A DNA stretch of 64,000 nt, from the NCBI GenBank assembly GCA_937886325.1, contig CALABV010000119.1, forward strand, positions 27,808 to 91,807, read 5' to 3'. Positions 33,521 to 42,911 of this stretch are shown in pieces. The position numbers and the translations under genes were made by a program. Positions within the stretch are counted from its first letter, which is position 1. Every line of letters begins with the position of its first letter. Origin of the DNA: an uncultured Geobacter sp. Lineage in GTDB: Bacteria; Desulfobacterota; Desulfuromonadia; Geobacterales; Geobacteraceae. Below the pieces are notes generated by a model. It was not told the origin of the DNA. It saw only the letters and a list, made by a program, of their open reading frames with translations, and ran no database searches.

Positions 33521-35511
33521 CAGAGGATACCGGTCAGGAGCAGGAACTCGTTCAGGAGATAGCCGCTGGAGAACGCAAGAAGGCTGACGAACACTCCGAT
33601 AGCAAACGCGACCTTCGTACCCCTTTCCTTCTGCATGACCAGAAACTGGGCGATGCAGGGGATGAAGAGGGTCAGGGTCACGGCTGCGACGGTAAGCTGG
33701 CGGGCATCGAGGAGCCCCTTGGTTTGAAGGTCGTAGAGCCCCGCGGCCCCGTAGTCGCGTCGGAAGAAGCCGAAGATGAAGGCAATGGCCGTCTCCTTGG
33801 GCAGGCCGATGGCTGCCATTACCGGTTGCATCCAGGACACGAGCGTCTGGAAGAAGTTGGTTATCTTGCCGAGCCAGAGGAGGACCGATGCCAGGATGAA
33901 GAGGGGAAGGATCTCAATCAGATACCACTGCATCCTGGAATAGGTCTTGGTCAGTACGTTGGAGAGCTGCGGCAGGCGCATGGGCGGCAGTTCCATGTAG
34001 AACATGGGAGATTCGCCCGGCACCACCCGGGAGGCCAGCAGGCCGACCAGCAGGAAGATGAGGAGCATGCATGCGCTCCACACGGCGAGCGCGCCCGGAA
34101 ACTTGGAGAGAAGGGCGAGGATGACGCCCAGTTGGGCCGAACAGGGGATCGCCAGGGCCAGGAGCAGGGTGGCGATGACCCGCTCGCGAACCGTCTCCAG
34201 GGTCCGGGTGACCATGGTGGCCATGGTATCGCAGCCGAAGCCGAGCACCATGGGGATGACCGCCCGGCCGGTGAGGCCTATCTTCTTGAACAGCCGGTCC
34301 ACGAGGAGGGCGAGGCGGGGAAAGTAGCCGCTATCCTCAAGGATGGAAAAGAAGAGGAAGAAGGTGGTCACGATGGGCAGGATGATGCCGACGGCATAGC
34401 GCAGCCCGAGGGTGATAATCCCGTACTCACCCACGAACAGTTCGCGAAGGATCTCCCACGGAACGACCTTGTTGACCAGGGAAACCATCCAGGGGTTGAA
34501 GTATCCCTCCAGAACCGTTCCCTCCAGAAAATCCACCAGAGTCCCGGCGCCGAATTCGCCGACAAACTTGTAGAGACCGAAGTAGAGCGCCGCGACCAGC
34601 AACGGCACGCCGGTCAGGGGGCGCACGGCCCAACCGGAGAGGCGCTCTCCGAAAACCGGCGTCCTATTGGCGGATGCATGAAAAACCCCGTCCAGAAGTC
34701 CTTTCACCACAGCCTTCCGTTCCAGGGAAAGCTCAAGGTGAAAGGAATCCCTGCGGGCGAACATCTTTTCACGAACCTTTTCCTCGATGGCCGCGTATTC
34801 GGCCCCCTCTGTTTCGCGCACTATGCCGGCGACCTCTTCGTCCCTCTGGAGAAGGAGGAGCGCAAGGGACTTTTTCGAGATCGTGTAGCTCCCGGCCATC
34901 AGGGCGATGATCTCCATGAGATCCGCCTCCAGCCGTTTGCCGTAGCCGAAAATGGCGCGTTTCGAACGCTCGTAGCCGACGATGATCTCCTTCAGTTCCG
35001 GCAGGCCCCGTTTCTTCGCGGCAGCCGCGCCGACCACCGGAATGCCGAGCTTTTCCTGCAGGAGGGGGATATCGATGGATATCCCCATCCTTTCGGCCTC
35101 ATCCATGATGTTGATGACGAGAACCACCGGCAGCCCCGCTTCGATGAGCTGGATGGTCATGGAAAGCATCCTCTCCAGGTTCCTGGCATCCAGGACATGG
35201 AGCACCACGTCGGGCGATTCATGGAGAAGGATCTCGCGGGCAACGCGTTCCTCCTCGGTGATGGGAAGGATGGAATACATGCCGGGGGTGTCGATAATCT
35301 GGCAACTCACGTCGTTGATGACAACGCTTCCCCGCGCCACCTCCACGGACGTGCCGGGATAATTGGAAACGGTGACGTAGGCGCCGGTCAGGGCATTGAA
35401 CAGCACGCTCTTGCCCACGTTGGGATTGCCCACGAGCGCCACCTTCCGGCAGCAGTCGCAGGCGCCGTCCGGCGAAGGAATACAGGCAGGTTTCTTTCCG
35501 AATTTCAGCAT
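33520..35511 (-). CDS. feoB: Ferrous iron transport protein B
   Basis: 663 residues. A cytoplasmic G domain with P-loop GNPNVGKS, switch NYPGTSVE, DTPG, and NIMDEAE, then a guanine-dissociation-inhibitor-like helical domain, then a membrane domain with two Gate motifs (GFGCDTMATM and the later IPCSAQLG/IPCIAQF pairs). FeoB imports Fe(II). The N-terminus adds a cysteine cluster (ACDCC) just before the G domain, unusual relative to E. coli. ATG 35511 is used; a GTG at 35523 with AGGA is equally possible. A Fur box lies about 30 bp upstream. Operon: feoB, small cysteine protein, DtxR-FeoA. Confidence 0.95.
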   Translation of the reverse strand: MLKFGKKPACIPSPDGACDCCRKVALVGNPNVGKSVLFNALTGAYVTVSNYPGTSVEVARGSVVINDVSCQIIDTPGMYSILPITEEERVAREILLHESPDVVLHVLDARNLERMLSMTIQLIEAGLPVVLVINIMDEAERMGISIDIPLLQEKLGIPVVGAAAAKKRGLPELKEIIVGYERSKRAIFGYGKRLEADLMEIIALMAGSYTISKKSLALLLLQRDEEVAGIVRETEGAEYAAIEEKVREKMFARRDSFHLELSLERKAVVKGLLDGVFHASANRTPVFGERLSGWAVRPLTGVPLLVAALYFGLYKFVGEFGAGTLVDFLEGTVLEGYFNPWMVSLVNKVVPWEILRELFVGEYGIITLGLRYAVGIILPIVTTFFLFFSILEDSGYFPRLALLVDRLFKKIGLTGRAVIPMVLGFGCDTMATMVTRTLETVRERVIATLLLALAIPCSAQLGVILALLSKFPGALAVWSACMLLIFLLVGLLASRVVPGESPMFYMELPPMRLPQLSNVLTKTYSRMQWYLIEILPLFILASVLLWLGKITNFFQTLVSWMQPVMAAIGLPKETAIAFIFGFFRRDYGAAGLYDLQTKGLLDARQLTVAAVTLTLFIPCIAQFLVMQKERGTKVAFAIGVFVSLLAFSSGYLLNEFLLLTGIL

Positions 35512-35539
35512 GAATCCTCTCACGCGTTCCTATTGTTTA

Positions 35540-35554
35540 TGAAAATCACTTTCA
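35540..35554 (-). promoter_or_regulatory. Candidate Fur box upstream of feoB
   Basis: TGAAAATCACTTTCA matches the 7-1-7 Fur consensus TGATAATnATTATCA at 11 of 14 defined positions and sits 29 bp before the feoB ATG. Confidence 0.65.
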
Positions 35555-35635
35555 CCAATTGCCCCTTCCGCCGTTTGGCGTGAAGACCGGCGTACGGTCA
35601 TCGCGCCGAGCCGGTTCACACAAACCGGACGAACG

Positions 35636-36073
35636 TCATTCCTGTTTCCGGCATTTCGGGCAGATACCGTACATCTCCAGCTTGTGGGTTTCCACATGGA
35701 AGCCGAACTGGTCGGCGACCTCGTTCTGCAGACGCTCGATGGCCTCGTTTTCGAACTCCTGGATCGCTCCGCAGCGTGTGCACACCAGGTGATCGTGATG
35801 CTCCCCCGCGGTGATGTGCTCGTACCTGCTCTGCCCGTCTCCGAAATGTATCTCGCGGGCAATGCCGCATTCGGCGAAAAGTTTCAGGGTACGGTACACG
35901 GTGGCATAGCCGATGGTTGGATTCTTCGACCGCACCTTCAGATACAGCTCTTCGGTGCTCATGTGGCGGTCCGAGGTGAGAAAAGCGTCAAGGACGATAT
36001 CGCGCTGGCGAGTGGATTTGAGACCCTTTCCGGCAATGAAATCATGGAATTGCTTCTTCTGCACACGTTTCAC
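35636..36073 (-). CDS. fur: Ferric uptake regulator family protein
   Basis: 145 residues from GTG 36073 (AGAGGTG upstream). The winged helix includes KSTRQRDIVLDAF and the recognition helix GYATVYRTLKLF; the dimerisation domain has the metal-binding EHHDHLVC and two CxxC pairs, CTRC and CPKC, for a structural zinc. This is the Fur layout, and the adjacent feoB operon and Fur boxes agree with iron control; PerR-type residues cannot be excluded. The long upstream frame before GTG is not protein-like. A strong promoter with an overlapping Fur box predicts autoregulation. Confidence 0.92.
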   Translation of the reverse strand: MKRVQKKQFHDFIAGKGLKSTRQRDIVLDAFLTSDRHMSTEELYLKVRSKNPTIGYATVYRTLKLFAECGIAREIHFGDGQSRYEHITAGEHHDHLVCTRCGAIQEFENEAIERLQNEVADQFGFHVETHKLEMYGICPKCRKQE

Positions 36074-36087
36074 GGGCACACCTCTTT

Positions 36088-36130
36088 TGAAAATGATTAT
36101 CATCATACATATCGGGAAAGGTGAAGTCAA
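36088..36130 (-). promoter_or_regulatory. fur promoter with overlapping Fur box
   Basis: Minus strand TTGACT (36125-36130), 17-bp spacer and TATGAT (36102-36107) form a near-consensus promoter. The Fur box TGAAAATGATTATCA (36088-36102) matches TGATAATnATTATCA at 13 of 14 positions and covers the start of transcription. Confidence 0.8.
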
Positions 36131-36267
36131 GCGCTTCACGCAGGTATCCCTTATACACACCCTTTCGGACATCTTCCCGGCAGCAGAAAGACTTTTTCGG
36201 AGGGGACCTCTCGCTGCATCCCGGAACCGTTCATTGACTCCCCCCCTCTCTTGCGGTAATCTGCCAT

Positions 36268-39200
36268 ATGGAAACAAAATCCGTCGAATCGACGGAACTG
36301 ATGGACAACAACGGGAATCGCATGAAAAAGCTACCAGTGGTAAAAAAATATTTTGCATCTGAAATACCGATAGCGGGAGAGATGTGGCGTCGCCTGGAAC
36401 TGGATATGGCGGACGAACGGTTTACAGCCACAACCGGCGCCCCGCTCATCCGCTTTTGCCGCGTAGCGGCGGATCGCCTGAACCGTCTCCCCGGACGGGA
36501 AGATAGAAAAATCTCTCCATCAACGCTTATACTCTTTGCCCAGATGAACCGCATCTTCCGCTATCTGCTGAACCGATACTTTGACGAACAGCACCCCGCT
36601 CTCGAAGATGCGATCCTCACCGTCCGGAGCCTTGCCCATACCTCCGGGCCGCTTGCCGCCGCCATACGGCGCTTCACCGAACTCTATCCGCCGGCCGAGA
36701 TCCTGGAGGGCCGGGTGACGAACACGCGGGAATTCCTGGCAAAGGATGACAAACGCCGCACGAAACGACGTCTGGCAACCCGCGAGATGCTTCTGCTCCG
36801 GCTGGACGGAGAAAATCCCGCCCTTGCCCCGTGCCGGGATCTCTTCGACGATACGCGGCTGGCCGCCGGCTCCCCCTACGGCCAGGTGACGGCAGCCATC
36901 GACACGGAACTGGAAAAGGCGCCGTCCTGCGACCCCTTCGACCTGCCCATTCTGGAACTGCTGCGTGCGCCCATGCGCGCATGCCCCGACTCCCTGTCCG
37001 GACAGATGGAATTCATCAGACGCACCTGGACGACCCTTCTTCCCGCGGAGTTGCTCGAAGAAATCCTGTCGGTCCTGGATATCGTAAAGGAGGAAATGAG
37101 GGAACGGTTTGATGGACCCGGGCCTCCCGTCGTCATCGAGTTCAGGAAGGTCGGGGGAGAAGGGGATCTATTGTACGGCGGCGAGTACCCCGAGCCGGAA
37201 AAATTTTCGGCCGACACGGAGTGGATGCCGAACGTGGTGCTGATCGCCAAGATGGTCTATGTCTGGCTTGACCAGCTTTCCAGGAAATACGGACGCACCC
37301 TGTCCCGTCTCGACGAAATCCCCGATGCCGAACTGGATACCCTTGCAGCCTGGGGCTTCACCGGCCTCTGGCTGATAGGGCTCTGGGAGAGGTCCCCCGC
37401 CTCCGGGAAGATCAAGCAGTACTGCGGCAATCCCGAAGCCATCTCTTCCGCCTATTCGCTGTATGATTACTGCATCGCGGCCGACCTGGGAGGAGAGGAT
37501 GCCCTGGAGAACCTGCGTCGCCGGGCCGCGCACAGGGGAATTCGTCTTGCCAGCGACATGGTGCCCAACCATACCGGCATCGACTCCCGGTGGACCAGGG
37601 AGCATCCGGACTGGTTCATCCAGCTCGACTATCCTCCCTTCCCAGCGTACACGTTCACCGGACCGGACCTGTCTTCATCCTCCGACATCAGCCTCCAGAT
37701 CGAGGACGGCTACTGGTCGAAAACCGATGCCGCGGTGGTTTTCCGGCACGTGGACAACCGCAGCGGACGGGTCCGCTATATCTACCACGGCAACGACGGC
37801 ACCAGCACACCCTGGAATGACACGGCCCAGTTGAACTACCTGCTCCCCGAAGTCCGGGAAGCGGTGATTCGCACCATTCTCCACGTGGCGCGGAATTTTC
37901 CCATCATCCGCTTCGACGCGGCAATGACCCTGGCGAAAAAGCACTACCAGCGCCTCTGGTTCCCCCAGCAAGGGCTGGGCGGCGGCATACCCTCACGGGC
38001 AGAACATGCCCTCTCGCGTAAACGTTTCGATGAAGTCTTTCCCGTGGAATTCTGGCGCGAAGTGGTGGACAGGGTCGCCGCGGAGGCCCCGGACACCCTC
38101 CTCCTTGCCGAGGCGTTCTGGCTCATGGAGGGATACTTCGTCCGGACCCTGGGCATGCACCGCGTTTACAACAGCGCCTTCATGAACATGCTGAAGATGG
38201 AGGAAAACGCCAAGTACCGGCAGACCATCAAGAATGTGCTCGAGTTCAACCCGGAGATCCTGCAGCGGTTCGTCAATTTCATGAACAATCCCGACGAGCG
38301 GACCGCCATCGATCAGTTCGGCAAGGAAGGCAAGTATTTCGGCGCAACCGTGCTTCTGGTAACCATGCCCGGCCTTCCAATGTTCGGTCACGGGCAGATC
38401 GAGGGGTTTACGGAAAAATACGGGATGGAATACCGCAGGGCCTACTGGACGGAAGAACCCGACCGGCATCTGGTGGAGACCCATGAGCGGAAGATATTCC
38501 CTCTCATGAAAAAGCGCCGACTGTTCAGCGACGCGGCGAATTTCGTGCTTTACGACTTCCTCGCCGGGGATCGGGTCGACGAAAACGTTTTTGCCTACTC
38601 CAACTCCCATGGCGAAGAGCGAGCCCTCATCGTCTACCACAACCGTTTCGCCTCCACTCGCGGCTGGATCCGGACATCCTGCTCCCGTACCGTCAAGGAC
38701 GGGTCCGGGGGAACACGACAGGTACGGACGACACTCGGAGAAGCGCTCGCCGTCCGCTCCGACGGAAGATTCTACTACCGGTTCCGGGACGCGGCCACCG
38801 GCCTGGAGTACCTCCGGCACGGCCGGGATCTGCTGGAACGGGGACTGTACGTCGAACTGGAAGCCTACGACTATCACGCCTTCCTCGATTTCCGGGAAAT
38901 CCGCGACGACGACTACGGAACCTGGGGCAAGCTATGCGCCGAACTCAGGGGGCGGCCGGTGGACAGCCTGGAGGAGGAGATCAAGCAGATTCGCCACGCA
39001 AAGGTTATCGCTACCCTCGGCGCCCTCGCCTCGGAACTGCCGGATCTGCTGCCGGTTCTCTTCAACCCGCACCCCACGGCGGAATCCCCGGGTGATGCCG
39101 GCGATGCCCTGCGGAAACGTCTCACGGCGTTTTTCTCCGCACTGAAACTGGACACCGGCCACCCGCAGGACGAGCGGGGTGTCGCCGAATGTGTGGTGCG

Positions 39201-39828
39201 GGACATGGAGAATGTTCGGGAGATTGCCGATCTGAAGAGCCGACGCGCCGGAGCGAAACCGGCCCTTGATCTCCTGAGGTCGGAGCTTTCCCCTGAAAGG
39301 GGATGGACCACGCTCTTGCTCGCGCTCTACCTTCTCCTGCGCCGTACAGGAAGTGAAACGGGTGCCGGCTTGAGACCCGGCGAGGTATTTGCGGAACTGG
39401 GATTCGGAAGGGTACTGGCCGATTCATTCCGCTCCGCGGCCGAGAGGTTGCGACATTGCCTCCCCCCCTGGGGAAGGGAATCCGACACATGCATACTGAA
39501 AATCCTTCTGGAACAGGGGGCATTCTTCGAAGAACGGGAGATGGAAGTACAGGGAGTTCGGGCACAGGGTCTTCTTGCCCGGCCCGATGTGCGGGACTTC
39601 CTCCTGGTCAATGCAAGCGGAGGCACCGAGTGGTTCAACAAGGAACGCTTCGAAGCCCTGATCCGGCTTCTCTTCCTGACAAAAGCCGCGGTCGCCCCGA
39701 CCGGGAATTCCGGTGAGCGGCTGACCGGCATGATCCGTCTATATCGTGCCGCCGGGAAACTGATCGACGACGCCGAACGCGCAGGCTACCGTACGGACGC
39801 CTTTCTGACGCTCTCTTGTTCGGAATAG
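36268..39828 (+). CDS. Very large GH13 alpha-amylase-family protein
   Basis: 1186 residues. The first 300 are helical and unassigned. The central GH13 barrel shows region I DMVPNHTG (about residues 430-437), region II IRFDAAMT with the nucleophile Asp (about 551), region III LLLAEAFWLMEG with the acid Glu (about 615), and region IV NFMNNPDERT (about 670), where the usual NHD reads NPD, so the His is lost but Asp remains. The C-terminal 450 residues are helical, with no recognised domain. The substrate cannot be assigned; family members of this length act on alpha-glucans, trehalose or maltose. I use ATG 36268; ATG 36322 is an alternative, and neither has a strong ribosome site. Confidence 0.78.
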   Translation: METKSVESTELMDNNGNRMKKLPVVKKYFASEIPIAGEMWRRLELDMADERFTATTGAPLIRFCRVAADRLNRLPGREDRKISPSTLILFAQMNRIFRYLLNRYFDEQHPALEDAILTVRSLAHTSGPLAAAIRRFTELYPPAEILEGRVTNTREFLAKDDKRRTKRRLATREMLLLRLDGENPALAPCRDLFDDTRLAAGSPYGQVTAAIDTELEKAPSCDPFDLPILELLRAPMRACPDSLSGQMEFIRRTWTTLLPAELLEEILSVLDIVKEEMRERFDGPGPPVVIEFRKVGGEGDLLYGGEYPEPEKFSADTEWMPNVVLIAKMVYVWLDQLSRKYGRTLSRLDEIPDAELDTLAAWGFTGLWLIGLWERSPASGKIKQYCGNPEAISSAYSLYDYCIAADLGGEDALENLRRRAAHRGIRLASDMVPNHTGIDSRWTREHPDWFIQLDYPPFPAYTFTGPDLSSSSDISLQIEDGYWSKTDAAVVFRHVDNRSGRVRYIYHGNDGTSTPWNDTAQLNYLLPEVREAVIRTILHVARNFPIIRFDAAMTLAKKHYQRLWFPQQGLGGGIPSRAEHALSRKRFDEVFPVEFWREVVDRVAAEAPDTLLLAEAFWLMEGYFVRTLGMHRVYNSAFMNMLKMEENAKYRQTIKNVLEFNPEILQRFVNFMNNPDERTAIDQFGKEGKYFGATVLLVTMPGLPMFGHGQIEGFTEKYGMEYRRAYWTEEPDRHLVETHERKIFPLMKKRRLFSDAANFVLYDFLAGDRVDENVFAYSNSHGEERALIVYHNRFASTRGWIRTSCSRTVKDGSGGTRQVRTTLGEALAVRSDGRFYYRFRDAATGLEYLRHGRDLLERGLYVELEAYDYHAFLDFREIRDDDYGTWGKLCAELRGRPVDSLEEEIKQIRHAKVIATLGALASELPDLLPVLFNPHPTAESPGDAGDALRKRLTAFFSALKLDTGHPQDERGVAECVVRDMENVREIADLKSRRAGAKPALDLLRSELSPERGWTTLLLALYLLLRRTGSETGAGLRPGEVFAELGFGRVLADSFRSAAERLRHCLPPWGRESDTCILKILLEQGAFFEEREMEVQGVRAQGLLARPDVRDFLLVNASGGTEWFNKERFEALIRLLFLTKAAVAPTGNSGERLTGMIRLYRAAGKLIDDAERAGYRTDAFLTLSCSE

Positions 39829-39935
39829 GGCGAGCCGTGAGCTCGCTACGCCGTCAACTTTTGACTGGCGTGTTTTCCGTCTCTGTGCTACATACAGTTC
39901 GGCATCAACTTTTCGTGACAAAAGGAGATGAGGGC

Positions 39936-40160
39936 ATGAAGGTAAAAGTAAAACTTTTCGCCACGTTCCGGGAAGGCCGTTTCGGCGAAGAGCTGCGGGA
40001 ATACACGGCAGGCACCACCGTCGGAGACGTCCTGAAAGAACTGAACCTTCCTTTGGAGGAGATCGGGGCGACGCTGATTAATCACCGCCATGTGGAAGAG
40101 GATCAGCCCCTCCAGGACGGGGACAACCTGTCCATCTTTCCACTCGTCGGAGGAGGCTAG
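39936..40160 (+). CDS. MoaD/ThiS-like ubiquitin-fold sulfur carrier
   Basis: 74 residues from ATG 39936 with AAAGGAG upstream. The beta-grasp fold pattern is clear (VKVKLFATFREG, TVGDVLKELNLP, ATLINHRHVEEDQPLQDGDNLSIFPLVGGG) and the chain ends in GGG, the flexible Gly-Gly tail that is adenylated and thiocarboxylated. Two bases downstream is a ThiF/MoeB-like gene, its probable activating enzyme. Molybdopterin, tungstopterin or thiamine synthesis are the possible pathways; the neighbours do not decide. Confidence 0.87.
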   Translation: MKVKVKLFATFREGRFGEELREYTAGTTVGDVLKELNLPLEEIGATLINHRHVEEDQPLQDGDNLSIFPLVGGG

Positions 40161-40162
40161 CA

Positions 40163-40990
40163 ATGCAGACAATGCAGGAGGCACGCACGTTTCTGCTGAA
40201 ACATGCGGAGGGTGACCTTCTGCCGTGGCGGCACCATGTATTCGCCTCCACCCATTTCGGCCTCTCCATGGGCCAGGTGGAGAGGCTTGCCCTGGAATCG
40301 GGTCTCCTGCCCGCCCGCTATCAGAGAAACCGCAAGACCATATCCATAAGCCAGCAGTTGCGGATTTTCAACGGAAGCGTGGCAATAGTCGGCTGCGGAG
40401 GTCTCGGCGGATATATTATCGAGCAACTGGCTCGCCTTGGCGTCGGCCGGCTGACAGCCATCGATCCCGACGTGTTCGAGGAACACAACCTGAACCGCCA
40501 ACTCTACTCAACGCCTGCCATGCTCGGCCGGCCCAAGGTGGAAGCGGCGCACCACCGGGTCAGGGAGATCAACCCGGCGGTCACACTCGACCCAATCAAA
40601 TGCGCCTTCAGCAAGACCAACGGCTTTGATATTCTCCAGGGATCGGATATCGTCGTCGATGCCCTGGACAGCATACCGGTCAGGCTGGAGCTTGCCGAAG
40701 TCTGCAACGAATTGAACGTTCCCCTGGTGCACGGCGCCATCGGCGGATGGTACGGCCAGGTGGCCACCCAGTTTCCCGGAGAACAGACCCTGCGTAAGAT
40801 CTACAATCGACCCTCCAACGCAAAAGGGGTGGAAAAAGGGCTGGGCAACCCGTCATTCACACCGGCGGTCGTCGCAAGCCTGGAAGTGGCGGAGGTCTGC
40901 AAACTCCTCATCGGCCAGGGGCAGCCCCTCAGCAGACGCAAGCTCCACATCAACCTGCTGGACATGGAGATTATCGAGCTGCCTTACTAG
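40163..40990 (+). CDS. ThiF/MoeB/HesA-family activating protein
   Basis: 275 residues. The E1-like adenylation core has the nucleotide loop VGCGGLGG, ATP-binding DVFEEHNLNRQ, Arg/Lys in LGRPKVEA and DALDS. It lacks the CxxC pairs that bind zinc in MoeB and the usual active-site cysteine loop, so it may catalyse only adenylation of the partner's Gly-Gly tail. An N-terminal helical extension of about 60 residues precedes the core. The MoaD/ThiS-like gene two bases upstream is the expected substrate. Aldehyde oxidoreductase genes, which often accompany such pairs, are not here. Confidence 0.87.
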   Translation: MQTMQEARTFLLKHAEGDLLPWRHHVFASTHFGLSMGQVERLALESGLLPARYQRNRKTISISQQLRIFNGSVAIVGCGGLGGYIIEQLARLGVGRLTAIDPDVFEEHNLNRQLYSTPAMLGRPKVEAAHHRVREINPAVTLDPIKCAFSKTNGFDILQGSDIVVDALDSIPVRLELAEVCNELNVPLVHGAIGGWYGQVATQFPGEQTLRKIYNRPSNAKGVEKGLGNPSFTPAVVASLEVAEVCKLLIGQGQPLSRRKLHINLLDMEIIELPY

Positions 40991-41013
40991 AAGCGTACCC
41001 TTTCGTCCCACCA

Positions 41014-41073
41014 CAAAAAAACCGGAGTATCCCCCCGCATGTAAGCATACCAGGGAGGACATTCCGGTTTTTT
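41014..41073. terminator. Bidirectional intrinsic terminator
   Basis: AAAAAAACCGGA pairs with TCCGGTTTTTT across a 37-nt, partly structured loop; lies between the convergent ThiF-like gene and leuA. Confidence 0.85.
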
Positions 41074-41096
41074 CTTTGTTCAGCATTCGAAAACGG

Positions 41097-42635
41097 TTAC
41101 AGGCTTTCCTTCACCTTGTCCGCCTTGACCGTCAGGCGGTTCAGGGCGTTGATGTACGCCTTTGCGGAGGCTTCGATGATATCGGTGGACGAACCGCGGC
41201 CGATGACCGTGCGGTTACCCTCGGAGAGACGGACGGTGACCTCACCCTGCGCATCCGTACCCCCGGTTATGCCCTCAACCATGTACTGAAGAAGCTTGGC
41301 CTTGTTCTTGGTAAGCTTTTTGATGGCCTTGAGGGTTGCATCCACCGGACCGTCCCCCAACTCCGCGGTCCGCACCGGCGCCCCCTCGATTTCCATCTGA
41401 ACGGTGGCGGTGGCAACGGCAAAGGAACCGCAGGTAACGGTTATGTGGCTCAACCGGAATTTGTCCGGTATGCGCATGACTTCGTCGGCAACGATGGCAT
41501 CCAGATCCTCGTCGAATATCTCCTTCTTCAGGTCCGCCAAGGCTTTGAAGCGCTCGAATGCCTTGTTGAGCATCACTTCCTCAAGCTCGTATCCCAGCTC
41601 TTCCAGCCGTTTCTTGAAGGCATGGCGGCCGGAATGCTTCCCGAGAACCAGGGCATTCTCCTTGAGACCGACCGATTCGGGTGTCATGATCTCGTAGGTA
41701 GATTTCTCCATCATGACCCCATGCTGGTGGATCCCCGCCTCATGGGCAAATGCGTTTGCGCCCACGATGGCCTTGTTGGGCTGCACCACGATGCCGGTAA
41801 CGGTGCTCAGGAGGCGGCTGGCTGGGGTTATCTGCTCCGTTACGATGTTGGTCCTGAAGGGGAGGATATCGTGCCGGGTCCGGAGAATCATCACGAATTC
41901 CTCAAGGGAGCAGTTGCCCGCGCGCTCGCCGATGCCGTTGATGGTGCACTCCACCTGCTCGGCCCCAGCCTGGACGGCGGCGATGGAGTTGGCCACCGCC
42001 AGGCCCAGGTCGTTGTGGCAGTGGACGGATATGATGGCCTTTTCGATATTGGGAACGTTCTCCTTCAGGTATCTGATGATGTTGAAATATTCGAAGGGAA
42101 TCGTATACCCCACCGTGTCGGGGATGTTCACCACGCACGCCCCGGCGTCGATGACCGCGCCCACCACCTCGGCCAGAAACTTCAGATCCGTGCGAACCGC
42201 GTCCTCGCAGGAAAATTCCACATTCGCGGTGTAGGACCGGGCGCGCTTCACCGCTTTTACCGCCGTTTCCAGGACTTTGGCCGGTTCCATCTGCAGCTTG
42301 TACTTCATGTGAATGTCCGAGGTGGCGATGAAGGTGTGGATGCGGCCCTTGTCTTCGGCGTACCGGAGCGCCTCCCATCCGCGGTCGATGTCCTTGAAGT
42401 TGGCCCTGCAGAGGCCCGCGATTTCCGGACCCTTGATGGTCTGGGCGACCCTTTTCACCGCCTCGAAATCCCCTTCCGAGGCAATGGGGAAACCTGCCTC
42501 AATCACATCCACATTCAGCTTCTGCAGCTGCTTGGCTATCCGCAGCTTCTCATCGATGTTCATGCTCGCTCCCGGGGACTGTTCACCGTCCCGCAGGGTT
42601 GTGTCGAAAATTCTGATTGTTTTCACCGTGTCCAT
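41097..42635 (-). CDS. leuA: 2-isopropylmalate synthase
   Basis: 512 residues from ATG 42635, with GGGAGGT 6 bp upstream. The TIM-barrel start has RIFDTTLRDGEQSPGASM, then the metal-binding HCHNDLGLAVAN, the substrate segment GIGERAGNCSLEE and the C-terminal regulatory domain (about 390-512, GDGPVDATLKAIKKL). This catalyses acetyl-CoA plus 2-oxoisovalerate to 2-isopropylmalate. Homology to citramalate synthase CimA is close, but the leucine T-box leader supports leuA. It is the last gene of the ilv-psd-pss run, with its own promoter and leader. Confidence 0.93.
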   Translation of the reverse strand: MDTVKTIRIFDTTLRDGEQSPGASMNIDEKLRIAKQLQKLNVDVIEAGFPIASEGDFEAVKRVAQTIKGPEIAGLCRANFKDIDRGWEALRYAEDKGRIHTFIATSDIHMKYKLQMEPAKVLETAVKAVKRARSYTANVEFSCEDAVRTDLKFLAEVVGAVIDAGACVVNIPDTVGYTIPFEYFNIIRYLKENVPNIEKAIISVHCHNDLGLAVANSIAAVQAGAEQVECTINGIGERAGNCSLEEFVMILRTRHDILPFRTNIVTEQITPASRLLSTVTGIVVQPNKAIVGANAFAHEAGIHQHGVMMEKSTYEIMTPESVGLKENALVLGKHSGRHAFKKRLEELGYELEEVMLNKAFERFKALADLKKEIFDEDLDAIVADEVMRIPDKFRLSHITVTCGSFAVATATVQMEIEGAPVRTAELGDGPVDATLKAIKKLTKNKAKLLQYMVEGITGGTDAQGEVTVRLSEGNRTVIGRGSSTDIIEASAKAYINALNRLTVKADKVKESL

Positions 42636-42666
42636 AGTAGACCTCCCTGTTCTGGTGAGCTGCCAA

Positions 42667-42900
42667 CAAAAAAGCCTCCGCCCCAAACGAGGGGCGAAGG
42701 CTTTGCTTCGCGTTACCACCCTTCTTCGTCCGCCACGGCGGACCTCATTGCTCCCTTTACGCGGGGTACGGCTCCGGCTACTCGTCTTCACCGAAGCGGC
42801 TCCAAGGCGAGTTCGTACCGTCTTTCCACCGGTTCGCACCAACCACCGGCTCTCTGGAGAAAAGAACTGGAACTACTACTCCTCTTCACTGCCTTTACAA
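42667..42900 (-). promoter_or_regulatory. T-box riboswitch leader of leuA, probable Leu (CUC) specifier
   Basis: On the minus strand the conserved T-box AAGGGTGGTAACGCG lies at 42709-42723, immediately followed by an intrinsic terminator at 42667-42704 (GCCTTCGCCCC / GGGGCGGAGGC, T6). Stem I includes the AGTAGTAG region near 42880 and a specifier-loop-like GAACTCGCC whose CTC codon is at 42809-42811. Uncharged tRNA-Leu would pair with CTC and with the T-box, preventing termination. Confidence 0.88.
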
Positions 42901-42911
42901 GTATGGAAGTG

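Noticed and set aside
33385..35583. 732-codon open frame on the plus strand opposite feoB
   Set aside because: It is antisense to an unmistakable feoB, is full of His, Gly and Glu and has no recognisable motif; it reflects high-GC codon use.
36074..36358. Long N-terminal extension of fur
   Set aside because: It runs through the promoter and Fur box and is not conserved-looking; GTG 36073 has a ribosome site.
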